DNA from: Bacteroidia bacterium | Lineage (GTDB): Bacteria > Bacteroidota > Bacteroidia > Bacteroidales > VadinHA17 | Assembly (NCBI GenBank): GCA_026391515.1 | Contig: JAPLEC010000357.1 | Span: forward strand, 1-11,683 | DNA length: 11,683 nt | Direction of reading: 5' to 3' | Shown here: positions 1-6,747 of the stretch, one piece after another | Layout of the letters: each line of letters begins with the position of its first letter | How positions within the stretch are numbered: position 1 is the first letter of the stretch | The notes under the pieces: model-generated | What the model saw: the letters and a program-made list of their open reading frames with translations, nothing else | Database searches by the model: none | What the model was told of the DNA's origin: nothing | Program-made: the position numbers and the translations under genes

Positions 1-214
1 AAGGGTCGTAATCGCTGAAAAACCTGCTGAAGGAAAGATGGACATGGAGATGAAAGCCGGAGCATGTTGTGATTCTACAACCAAATCAGGAATGGCTAGT
101 TGTGATTCAACAAAAAAATCAGCAGCCGAATGTGAAACGGAAGCTGCTCTTGCAAAACAAACTGTGCTTGCAGATCTTATGATGATCTATAGCAAGCATA
201 CTGCTGATAAATAG
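1..214 (+). CDS. Partial (3' end) Cys/Met-rich hypothetical protein
   Basis: Only the last 70 codons lie in the window. The frame is open from base 2 and ends at TAG (212-214). I do not recognise the family. The visible tail has a Met-rich patch (MDMEM, fragment residues 13-17), then cysteines at fragment residues 22, 23, 34 and 44 inside repeated CDST-like units, and a more hydrophobic C-terminal stretch (TVLADLMMIY). Such Cys/Met-rich tails can bind soft metals such as copper or zinc, but that is inference. No membrane segment or known domain is visible in this part. The gene is followed 22 nt later by a hairpin terminator and converges on the molybdenum-hydroxylase cluster, so it belongs to a separate transcription unit. 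Reading frame and stop are secure; function is unknown. Confidence 0.7.
   Translation, partial: RVVIAEKPAEGKMDMEMKAGACCDSTTKSGMASCDSTKKSAAECETEAALAKQTVLADLMMIYSKHTADK
66..122 (+). repeat. Intragenic 33-nt-period imperfect duplication
   Basis: Bases 66-89 and 99-122 match at 21 of 24 positions (both begin GTTGTGATTC and end AAATCAG), with a 33-nt period, exactly 11 codons. The duplication supplies two copies of a Cys-Asp-Ser-Thr unit to the partial protein, and a weaker third unit (Cys-Glu-Thr) follows. The frame is kept, so the repeat grows the protein tail without breaking it. Confidence 0.7.
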
Positions 215-233
215 ATATTTTAAATAATTATTT

Positions 234-261
234 AGAAGGTCAGGTTTCTCTGACCTTTTTT
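234..261 (+). terminator. Rho-independent terminator of the partial left-edge gene
   Basis: The perfect 8-bp stem AAGGTCAG (236-243) / CTGACCTT (250-257) has a 6-nt loop (244-249) and runs into six T residues (256-261) on the plus strand. It lies 22 nt after the TAG of the left-edge gene. On the minus strand no comparable T-run follows, so it should act mainly on plus-strand transcription. The left arm overlaps the stop codon (240-242) of the convergent hydroxylase large subunit, so the whole loop and right arm are also coding on the other strand. Confidence 0.82.
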
Positions 262-2402
262 AATGCTTCCAGTACCCTTTCCGGAGTAAACGGCATTCTG
301 TACAATCTTGCACCGGTCGCATCGTAAATTGCATTTCCGACAGCTGCACCGACAGCGATAATGGCAGGTTCACCACCACCCTGCGGGGCTTTGCCCTTTC
401 TGTCGAGGATAACACAATCTATTTTTGGAAGCCAGGAGAACCTTGGTATTTCATATGTATCAAAACCACGGGTATTGACATCACCTCCTTCAAATTGTAC
501 CTCTTCAGTTAAAGTATATCCGAGCCCCATTGTTAAACATCCTTCCATCTGGATCAAAGCTCCTTCCGGATTGACACACAATCCCATATCCTGAGCACAT
601 GCAATCCTGACGACCTGAACTTTGCCGGTTGCCTTATCTACCTTAATCTCAGCCATATTTGCAACCCATGTTCCTGCATCAATCCCACATGCAATACCAA
701 TTCCTCTGCCGCTGGGAGCCTTATCTGCAACATATCCAAACTTTTCAGCCACCGCTTTAAGGCAGTCAATCATCTTATCATCTTTCAGGTTTTTCAGACG
801 GAACTCCAGAGGATCTATTCCTGCAGCTGATGCCATAATGTCTATCTGCGACTCCCTGGCAAAAGTATTTGCATTGTTGTTTGGCGCACGCCATGGCCCT
901 GTTCCAAATGGATGAACAGGAGATACTTTTGTGTTCTCACTATAACTGGTGGTCTTCGCATTAGGAACATCATAGATAGTATCTGAACCTCTTGTTCCGG
1001 ACATCCAGACATGATAATCCCACATTTGTATTATTCCCGATTTGTCAATTCCCGAATTGATTTTTATTACACCGGCCGGATGAAAGGTATCATAAAAAAA
1101 CTCTTCATCTCTTGTCCATGTAACCATAACCGGTTTTCCTGTCAGCTTTGCAAGCTTTGCAGCCTCAACACCCTGCTGATAGGCTCCCTTACCGCCAAAT
1201 CCTCCTCCGACAAAAGGAGTAATGACCCTAACTTTTTCTCTTGGGAATCCGGTTTCGCGAACGATACCATCCTGCAGGCCAAATGGCGATTGGGTTGATG
1301 CCCATACAGTAAGCCTATCGCCTTCGAGCACTGCAAGGGCAGTGTGAGTTTCGATCGGCGCATGTGCCAGGTACGGATCATGATACTCTGATTCAAATGT
1401 TTTATCACAAAGCTGACTACCTGCCTCAATATCTCCTTTTGTTCTTGCAACATTGGACCTTGATTCAGCTTTAAGAATCCAGTCAAAAAGTGTCTTGTCA
1501 TTGACCTTCATCTCATTAAATGTATAATCAGCTTTTATTTTGACTATTGCTTCATCAGCTTTTTCGCGGTTTTCACTTACAACTGCAATAAAATCACCAT
1601 CACGGATGACTTTGACACCTTCAACTTTTTCTGCACCTGATACATCAACAGAGGCAAGCTTTGCACCGTGTGAGGGAGGTCTCAGTAATCTTGCATGAAG
1701 CATCCCGGGCAGCTTACGATCACCGGTATAGATTGCCTGACCTGTTACCTTCAGACGGGAATCAACTCTTTTGTATGGTTTCCCGACGTAAGTAAATTTC
1801 GAATAATCTTCAGGTAAAGGTTTGACATCCAGGTATTTTTCAAGCTTTTTACCTTTTGCCAGAGCAGCATAGGTCACCTTGTTTTGCGGGTTTTTAGTAT
1901 CGGTAATTTCCCCGTCTTTTACTTCCAGCTGAGTAACCGGAACACCCAGTTGCGCTGATGCAAGATCAAGAAGAACTGCCCTGGCTTCAGCAGCAGCAGC
2001 TCTCATATTTGGACCGAAACCTCGCGTGGTCATTGATCCCCATGTACCTGCATCGTATGGACACAGATCTGTATCACCCATCACCATTTTTACTTTCTCA
2101 AATGGCACATTCAACTCTTCAGCCATCTCCTGTGCAAGAGATGTGATTATGCCCTGTCCCATTTCAATCTTGCCTGTGAAGCAGCTGACAGTTCCATCTT
2201 CAGCAATCTGCAGGAAAGCATTATAATCCTTTGTCAGACTCCTTGCCTGTTCAGCAGGCAACGAAAGAATTTCAAGTGCGCTCCATGGCTGGAAGAAAAT
2301 GAATATACCGCCACCAAGAAGTTTAACAAAGCTTCTTCTTTTCATATCCATGGTTCCGCCGGTACGGGTTATTTCCTCAGAATTATTTTCTCTCTTTTTC
2401 AT
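240..2402 (-). CDS. Tat-exported molybdenum hydroxylase large subunit, IorB-like (xanthine dehydrogenase/aldehyde oxidase family)
   Basis: Predicted 720-aa molybdopterin-binding catalytic subunit, which would hydroxylate an N-heterocycle or oxidise an aldehyde using water. A twin-arginine signal is visible (KRRSFVK, RR at 22-23, then a hydrophobic stretch), so the mature protein should be periplasmic. Family motifs include MGQG (81-84) with a GDT motif near 109-111, an a/b hammerhead region around 202-304, HAPIETHTA (347-355), VGGGFGGK (398-405), GPWRAPN (502-508) and GGGEP with the expected catalytic Glu678. The GQG/GDT block lies N-terminal to the hammerhead, whereas in classical XDH/CoxL it is C-terminal; this permuted order is typical of IorB-type subunits. 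The start at 2402 was chosen because AAAGGAGGG sits 8 nt upstream. A longer frame back to 2480 only overlaps the small subunit. Last gene of its cluster. The substrate cannot be told from sequence. Confidence 0.9.
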   Translation of the reverse strand: MKKRENNSEEITRTGGTMDMKRRSFVKLLGGGIFIFFQPWSALEILSLPAEQARSLTKDYNAFLQIAEDGTVSCFTGKIEMGQGIITSLAQEMAEELNVPFEKVKMVMGDTDLCPYDAGTWGSMTTRGFGPNMRAAAAEARAVLLDLASAQLGVPVTQLEVKDGEITDTKNPQNKVTYAALAKGKKLEKYLDVKPLPEDYSKFTYVGKPYKRVDSRLKVTGQAIYTGDRKLPGMLHARLLRPPSHGAKLASVDVSGAEKVEGVKVIRDGDFIAVVSENREKADEAIVKIKADYTFNEMKVNDKTLFDWILKAESRSNVARTKGDIEAGSQLCDKTFESEYHDPYLAHAPIETHTALAVLEGDRLTVWASTQSPFGLQDGIVRETGFPREKVRVITPFVGGGFGGKGAYQQGVEAAKLAKLTGKPVMVTWTRDEEFFYDTFHPAGVIKINSGIDKSGIIQMWDYHVWMSGTRGSDTIYDVPNAKTTSYSENTKVSPVHPFGTGPWRAPNNNANTFARESQIDIMASAAGIDPLEFRLKNLKDDKMIDCLKAVAEKFGYVADKAPSGRGIGIACGIDAGTWVANMAEIKVDKATGKVQVVRIACAQDMGLCVNPEGALIQMEGCLTMGLGYTLTEEVQFEGGDVNTRGFDTYEIPRFSWLPKIDCVILDRKGKAPQGGGEPAIIAVGAAVGNAIYDATGARLYRMPFTPERVLEALKKVRET

Positions 2403-2404
2403 AA

Positions 2405-2881
2405 TTACTTCCCTCCTTTCATTTCTTTTGCAGCTGTCTGAACAGCTTCGATTATACGGACATGTGTACCGCAACGACATAAATTATCTTCCAGTCCATC
2501 AACTATTTCCTGACGTGTAGGTGAAGGATTTTTCATCAGCATGGCAGTCGCAGTCATTATCATTCCCGGCGTGCAATAACCGCACTGAAGAGCATCATGC
2601 TCGATAAAAGCTTTTTGTAAAGGATGAAGCCTGCCTTTCTTTTCAAGCCCTTCGATAGTTACCACTTTCTTACCGGCTATGTCGCCAATTGGCAACATAC
2701 AAGACCTGACGGGTTCTTTATTGATCAGAACAGTACATGCACCGCAGAATCCCATTCCGCAGCCGTACTTGGTGCCTGTCAGCTCTAACTGATTTCGCAA
2801 AACCCATAACAGAGTTTGCGTGGGATCAATTTTGATCTCAGTTTTTTTACCATTCAAAGAAAAACGAATTGTCTCTTCCAT
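2405..2881 (-). CDS. Molybdenum hydroxylase small subunit with two [2Fe-2S] clusters (IorA/CoxS-like)
   Basis: This 158-aa electron-transfer subunit passes electrons from the molybdenum site of the neighbouring large subunit. The N-terminal plant-ferredoxin-type cluster ligands are C41, C46, C49 and C61 (CGMGFCGAC then C). The C-terminal helical domain carries the second cluster at C100, C103, C135 and C137 (CGYCTPG, CRCG). All eight ligands are present and the length is normal for IorA/CoxS proteins (about 150-170 aa). There is no signal peptide: the protein starts directly with the ferredoxin strand, so export would rely on the Tat signal of the large subunit. ATG at 2881 lies 2 nt after the stop of the MocA-like gene, and the stop lies 2 nt before the large-subunit ATG, indicating tight translational coupling. 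Confidence 0.93.
   Translation of the reverse strand: MEETIRFSLNGKKTEIKIDPTQTLLWVLRNQLELTGTKYGCGMGFCGACTVLINKEPVRSCMLPIGDIAGKKVVTIEGLEKKGRLHPLQKAFIEHDALQCGYCTPGMIMTATAMLMKNPSPTRQEIVDGLEDNLCRCGTHVRIIEAVQTAAKEMKGGK
2411..2419 (-). promoter_or_regulatory. Strong Shine-Dalgarno for the hydroxylase large subunit
   Basis: On the minus strand AAAGGAGGG lies 8 nt before the ATG at 2402 and fixes that start. It is built from the last codons of the small-subunit gene (Lys-Gly-Gly), so the SD and the upstream reading frame coincide. Most other starts in the window show no comparable SD, as is usual in Bacteroidota. Confidence 0.75.
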
Positions 2882-2883
2882 AT

Positions 2884-3477
2884 TTATTTAGTTTGTTTTA
2901 ATTCTTTTAAATAATCATTCTTTGTGTCAATATCTTTCAATATATCGTGTGTATTTGCTTCTACCTCAAACACGTCATCAGAAAATTTGTGAGTGAGTGC
3001 CCTCAGGGTTTCATCCGGTTTAAGCATTTCCACTTCGTCCCTGTATTTGCTGTCTAATAAAAGAGGGTGTCCGTGTTTATTTCTAAAAACTGGTATGATG
3101 ATCCCTTTTGCTGAAGTCCTGTAGGCTGAAATGACCATATTTATTACATCTGGTTCAATCATTGGCTGGTCGCCAAGGAAAACAAGAGCAGCACGGAATT
3201 TTTGCGGTAAAAACCTGAAACCGCATTTAACAGATGATAGCATGCCTTGTTTGTAATTTTCATTGTAACAATGCATTACAGGCAGATGACTTATTATTTT
3301 TAAAATATCATCCTTGTCTGAACCAAGTACAACCAGTGTTTTATCAACTTCAGAATCTGTGACATTTTCTATTACTTTTTCAATGATGGTTTTCCCCTTA
3401 AATGGTAAAATCATTTTGGGGACTTTCATTCTCTTCGATTCGCCGGCTGCAAGTATTATGGCCCAGATGTCTGACAT
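2884..3477 (-). CDS. mocA: MocA-like molybdenum cofactor nucleotidyltransferase
   Basis: Predicted 197-aa cytoplasmic enzyme of the MobA/MocA NTP-transferase family. In hydroxylase clusters this family converts Mo-molybdopterin plus CTP to molybdopterin cytosine dinucleotide. Visible motifs are the N-terminal nucleotide loop LAAGESKRM (9-17) followed by a conserved Lys/Pro segment, the metal-binding GDQP (102-105), and the GHP motif (136-138) typical of the MocA/CoxI-like branch, with a DIDT element near the C-terminus. I chose ATG at 3477. The frame remains open upstream to a TTG at 3513, but those 12 extra residues come from short tandem repeats and have no family support. It sits between xdhC and the structural genes, fitting a dedicated cofactor-maturation role. 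CTP rather than GTP specificity is inferred from context. Confidence 0.85.
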   Translation of the reverse strand: MSDIWAIILAAGESKRMKVPKMILPFKGKTIIEKVIENVTDSEVDKTLVVLGSDKDDILKIISHLPVMHCYNENYKQGMLSSVKCGFRFLPQKFRAALVFLGDQPMIEPDVINMVISAYRTSAKGIIIPVFRNKHGHPLLLDSKYRDEVEMLKPDETLRALTHKFSDDVFEVEANTHDILKDIDTKNDYLKELKQTK

Positions 3478-3481
3478 AAAT

Positions 3482-3541
3482 GGTTCAAGGTTCAAGTCAT
3501 GCAAGTCATGCAAGACTTTTTTCTTTTATCTTTTATCTTTT
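3482..3541 (-). repeat. Stacked short tandem duplications at the xdhC/mocA junction
   Basis: Three different direct duplications abut each other (plus-strand orientation): GGTTCAA twice (3482-3495), CAAGTCATG twice plus a partial third copy (3493-3514), and CTTTTAT twice followed by CTTTTT (3523-3541). The stop codon of the xdhC-type gene (3533-3535) lies inside the last one. The block fills the 55-nt gap between the two genes and creates spurious ATG and TTG triplets before the mocA-like start. Confidence 0.75.
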
Positions 3542-4597
3542 TCTATTTCTTACCTGTACTAACTGTGCAGCAATGCTAATGGCAATTTCTTCAACTGTTT
3601 TCGATTTTATATCCAAGCCAATAGGAGAATAAATCCTTTCCCATTGTTCCTCAGTAGCCCATCCCTGCTGAATAAATTCCGCGTGCATCTTTGCGACTTT
3701 TCCTTTGCTGCCGATCATACCAACATAACCTGCATCTGAACCGATACAGGGCTTAAGCGCCTTAGCATCGTCATTATGTCCTCGTGTAACAATGACAATA
3801 AAGGTATCACCTTTTTTTTCAATTTTCTCAACAGCTTCACCAATGTCCTGAACAATAACATGATCTGCATCTGGTAAATTATCTGAATTTGCATATTCCT
3901 GACGATCGTCAATTATGGTAACTTCAAAATCAAGCATTTTACCAAGATGAGACAGAGCTTTACCGATATGGCCTGCACCTGCAACAACAAGTTGCGGCAA
4001 TGGGAAAACCGGTTCGAGCAGAAAGAAAGTTAATCGCTTTTTATCAGGAAGTGCAATTTTTATCTGTCTGAAATCTTCAGGATCAGCAGCTGCCAAAATA
4101 TTTTTTACCTCCGGTTCAATCCGGTTCAAATATCGGAAAGCCAAATATGGCTTCTTTATATTTGTCATCCAATAACGGTCAACAATGACTTTGTCTTCAC
4201 TAAAAACTGTCACCATAGTTATAAGAATCCCCGGAATCCTTTCGGCCATTGACTCCTTAATTTCTTCAAGAACAGGTAAATATTTTTCAGGATTGGCATC
4301 CATCAGGACAGAAATCTCGCCTCCGCATATAGCTGCTTCCTTATCCGAAATATTATTATTAAGCTGTATTTTAATATAACACGATTCTTTTGTCAGACTT
4401 CTGGTTTGCGCTAAATTCTGTACCCTGTTTTCAACCAGTCCCCCTCCCACTGTTCCTGCAATTAACCTGCCCCCATCAAATAAAGCTGAACTCCCCGGTT
4501 TCTGTGGTGTGGAGCCAATGCTTCCGGCAACAGTCGCAAGAACCAGCTGATAACCAGCGTGTTGCAATTCCAGAATTTTCAGGTAGATATTTTTCAT
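3533..4597 (-). CDS. xdhC: XdhC/CoxF-family molybdenum cofactor insertion chaperone
   Basis: Predicted 354-aa cytoplasmic protein. XdhC-family proteins bind the molybdenum cofactor, help protect it and promote its sulfuration, and hand it to a cognate hydroxylase. The N-terminal XdhC domain shows a GSIGSTPQKPGS segment (25-37), a glycine-rich GTVGGGLVE (48-56) and CGGEI (91-95). The C-terminal half is a Rossmann fold with GAGHIG (207-212), TRGHNDD (271-277) and GYVGMIGSKGK (290-300). The protein is complete and of usual length (about 250-380 aa). It is the first gene of the minus-strand hydroxylase cluster, with a 161-nt divergent spacer separating it from the amidase gene. No SD is visible at the ATG. 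The dedicated partner is inferred to be the Tat-exported hydroxylase downstream, so insertion must occur before export. Confidence 0.9.
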   Translation of the reverse strand: MKNIYLKILELQHAGYQLVLATVAGSIGSTPQKPGSSALFDGGRLIAGTVGGGLVENRVQNLAQTRSLTKESCYIKIQLNNNISDKEAAICGGEISVLMDANPEKYLPVLEEIKESMAERIPGILITMVTVFSEDKVIVDRYWMTNIKKPYLAFRYLNRIEPEVKNILAAADPEDFRQIKIALPDKKRLTFFLLEPVFPLPQLVVAGAGHIGKALSHLGKMLDFEVTIIDDRQEYANSDNLPDADHVIVQDIGEAVEKIEKKGDTFIVIVTRGHNDDAKALKPCIGSDAGYVGMIGSKGKVAKMHAEFIQQGWATEEQWERIYSPIGLDIKSKTVEEIAISIAAQLVQVRNRKR

Positions 4598-4758
4598 AGA
4601 TCGAATTGCACTTGTTTATATTAAATAGAAGTATCTTTCAAAATAATTGTAAAATACTCCTGATACCTGGGAGCATATAACAAATATATTAAAATAGGTG
4701 AATTAATAATATTTTCACACCGGCAACTGATTAATCCTTTTAAGAAAATTTAACTGTT
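4598..4758. promoter_or_regulatory. Divergent intergenic region between the hydroxylase cluster and the amidase
   Basis: This AT-rich 161-nt spacer should hold promoters for both directions. On the minus strand TATATTTG (4688-4681) matches the Bacteroidota -7 box TAnnTTTG exactly and is placed about 80 nt upstream of the xdhC-type start, but I find no TTTG at the expected -33 spacing. For the amidase I see no convincing box. A weak CTCC/GGAG stem (4657-4673) lies in between. The promoter role is inferred from the divergent layout. Confidence 0.35.
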
Positions 4759-6354
4759 ATGAAAAACCATCCTGTCAGAATCTTGAAACTATTTACTATT
4801 TTTTTTCTTCTTTTTGCTTCCTGTAAACAGTCTGCAACTGATAAGAAACAAGATACAAATGATAACAAATGGCTGGAAGAAATAACAATATCCGGGTTAC
4901 AGCAGGGCTATAAAAACAAAGAGTATTCAATTACTGATGTGGTTTCTGCATACCTCAGAAAGATTAATGAAATTGATTTAAATGGTCCGGCGCTTAATTC
5001 AATTATTAAGGTTAACCCTGATGCTTTAAAGATTGCAGAAGAGCTTGACAAGGAAATGGCAGCAGGAAAAATACGGGGTCCGATGCATGGTATACCAGTC
5101 ATTCTGAAGGATAACATTGATACAGAAGACCACATGCCAACAACTGCAGGTGCCACTGCTCTGGCAAACTGGCATGCAAAGACCGACAGCTATATTGCTG
5201 CAAAACTCAGGGAGGCAGGTGCAGTCATTATAGCCAAGGCAAATCTGAGCGAATGGGCAAACTTCAGATCGACAGTTTCATCGAGCGGATGGAGCGGTAT
5301 CGGAGGCCAGACGAAAAATCCATACGTGCTTGACAGAAATCCATGCGGTTCCAGTTCAGGCTCAGCGGTAGCTGTCTCTGCAAATCTGTGCATGGTAGCT
5401 GTCGGCACTGAGACAGACGGATCAATAGTCTGCCCGTCAAATAATAATGGAATTGTCGGGATTAAACCTACAGTCGGACTTTTAAGCCGTTACGGAATCA
5501 TACCTATCTCATTCACTCAGGATACTCCGGGCCCGATGAGCCGGACTGTTGAGGATGCTGTGATCTGCCTTGGAGCAATGACCGGGGTTGATCCGCAGGA
5601 TGCAAAAACCTTTGCTTCTGAAGGTAAATTTCTTGGTGATTACACCAAATACCTAAAAGCAGACGGACTTGAAGGGAAAAGGATCGGCATAATAAAAAAT
5701 TCAGGAGGCTTCTCGGATAAGGTGGATACTTTGTTGATTCATGCAATAAAGACCATGGCTGCTCATGGCGCTACACTAATTGAGGTCGAGGCTCCATCAG
5801 GGAAAAAATATGAGGATGCCGAATTCCAGGTATTGCTTTATGAGTTTAAGGACGGACTCAATAAATATCTTGCCAGGCTTGATGAAAGCTCACCGGTAAA
5901 AAGCATCAAGGATCTGATTGAATTCAACAAGAAGGATACTGTTGAATTAAAATACTTCGGTCAGAATATCCTCATTCAGGCTGAGAAGAAGGGTGATCTC
6001 AAATCTCCTGAATATTTAAAAGCCCTCCACAATATGCTTAAAGCCACAAGGGATGATGGCATTGATAAGATGATGAATGCCAACAGGCTCGATGCATTGA
6101 TAGCCCCGACTGGTTCACCAGCATGGAAGACCGATCTGTTAAACGGTGATCATTATGTTGGAGGAAACTCCTCTCTGGCTGCAATATCCGGATACCCTTC
6201 AATTACAGTTCCAATGGGATTTATAGGCGAACTGCCGGTAGGAATCTCCTTTTTCGGAAGAGCATGGAGTGAACCTGTACTTATCGAAATTGCATATAAT
6301 TATGAGCAGGCGACAAAGCACAGGAAAGCTCCGAAGTATCTGTTGAGTGATTAG
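4759..6354 (+). CDS. Amidase-signature family lipoprotein (peptide-amidase/GatA-like hydrolase)
   Basis: Predicted 531-aa envelope-anchored hydrolase of C-N amide bonds. A lipoprotein signal is clear: positively charged start, hydrophobic stretch, and the lipobox FASC with Cys22. The amidase-signature Ser-cisSer-Lys triad can be placed at Lys117 (VILKDN), Ser198 (CGSSSGSA) and Ser222 (ETDGSIVCP). The 24-residue spacing between the two serines is as in characterised family members such as Stenotrophomonas peptide amidase. The segment after Ser222 (NGIVGIKPTVGLLSR, then QDTPGPM) resembles exported peptide-amidase-type enzymes more than tRNA-dependent GatA. No gatB or gatC lies nearby and the protein is exported, which argues against a role in Gln-tRNA formation. 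It is transcribed away from the molybdenum-hydroxylase cluster and converges on tatA. The substrate is unknown. Confidence 0.9.
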   Translation: MKNHPVRILKLFTIFFLLFASCKQSATDKKQDTNDNKWLEEITISGLQQGYKNKEYSITDVVSAYLRKINEIDLNGPALNSIIKVNPDALKIAEELDKEMAAGKIRGPMHGIPVILKDNIDTEDHMPTTAGATALANWHAKTDSYIAAKLREAGAVIIAKANLSEWANFRSTVSSSGWSGIGGQTKNPYVLDRNPCGSSSGSAVAVSANLCMVAVGTETDGSIVCPSNNNGIVGIKPTVGLLSRYGIIPISFTQDTPGPMSRTVEDAVICLGAMTGVDPQDAKTFASEGKFLGDYTKYLKADGLEGKRIGIIKNSGGFSDKVDTLLIHAIKTMAAHGATLIEVEAPSGKKYEDAEFQVLLYEFKDGLNKYLARLDESSPVKSIKDLIEFNKKDTVELKYFGQNILIQAEKKGDLKSPEYLKALHNMLKATRDDGIDKMMNANRLDALIAPTGSPAWKTDLLNGDHYVGGNSSLAAISGYPSITVPMGFIGELPVGISFFGRAWSEPVLIEIAYNYEQATKHRKAPKYLLSD

Positions 6355-6392
6355 GATAAGATCTCTCTTATTTACTGACTATCAGCGAGTTG

Positions 6393-6581
6393 CTATTTCT
6401 TTACTTCGGGTTTATCTTCTGCACTCATCTTATCCGTATCATCTTCGACCTTTGATGCTTTTTTGAATTCCCTCATCCCCTGGCCGATACCCTTCATCAG
6501 TTCAGGTATTTTACGGGCTCCGAACAGAAGAACAATCACAAGCAGAATAAGAACAATCTCAGTAGCTCCAAAATTTCCCAT
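6393..6581 (-). CDS. tatA: TatA/E-type twin-arginine translocase subunit
   Basis: This 62-aa inner-membrane protein has the classic TatA layout: short N-terminus, one transmembrane helix (about residues 7-21), an FGARKIPEL hinge (20-28), an amphipathic helix (about 29-42) and a charged acidic/basic tail. TatA oligomers form the pore for folded Tat substrates. A glutamate at position 8 in the membrane segment also occurs in TatB, so the subfamily is not certain from sequence, but the short tail favours TatA/E. No tatC is in the window. It converges with the amidase gene (38-nt gap) and is separated from the upstream Gfo/Idh gene by a terminator hairpin, so it likely has its own promoter in 6582-6683. 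Two Tat-signal proteins are encoded within 4.2 kb on either side. Confidence 0.92.
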   Translation of the reverse strand: MGNFGATEIVLILLVIVLLFGARKIPELMKGIGQGMREFKKASKVEDDTDKMSAEDKPEVKK

Positions 6582-6683
6582 CTTTTCTGATTTAAATTAG
6601 CCGCTAAAGGTATTAAACCTGAATATCAAATACAAATTATAAATGTTAAAGAGGCCCTGTTGACTTTTTCCCTGCTTAACAAG

Positions 6684-6726
6684 AAAAAGCGTCAAAAACA
6701 CCTGCATTCAGAGTAATGACGCTTTT
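6684..6726 (-). terminator. Hairpin terminator after the Gfo/Idh gene
   Basis: A perfect 10-bp inverted repeat, AAAAGCGTCA (6685-6694) and TGACGCTTTT (6717-6726), encloses a 22-nt loop. Read on the minus strand the stem ends in a run of five T (6688-6684). It starts 22 nt after the Gfo/Idh stop codon and would separate that gene from tatA downstream. The loop is longer than usual, but a short inner CTG/CAG pairing could shorten it. Confidence 0.6.
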
Positions 6727-6747
6727 ACCTGCAATAATAAAACAAAC

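Noticed and set aside
1142..1501. 119-codon minus-strand frame inside the hydroxylase gene
   Set aside because: It is a shifted frame of a gene whose motifs are all intact; no RBS and no recognisable domain.
2403..2480. 26-residue N-terminal extension of the hydroxylase large subunit
   Set aside because: It only overlaps the small-subunit gene, would bury the Tat signal further inside, and the ATG at 2402 has an excellent Shine-Dalgarno.
3478..3513. TTG start for the MocA-like protein adding 12 residues
   Set aside because: The added peptide is translated tandem repeats; the nucleotide-binding loop sits at the usual distance from the ATG at 3477.
4657..4673. CTCC/GGAG stem in the divergent spacer as operator or riboswitch
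   Set aside because: Four base pairs with a 9-nt loop is within chance expectation; no conserved riboswitch core (including a Moco-type core) is recognisable.
6355..6372. ATAAGA/TCTTAT hairpin after the amidase stop as a terminator
   Set aside because: The stem is only 6 AT-rich pairs with three T following; too weak to call, although some terminator for the convergent amidase and tatA genes is expected here.
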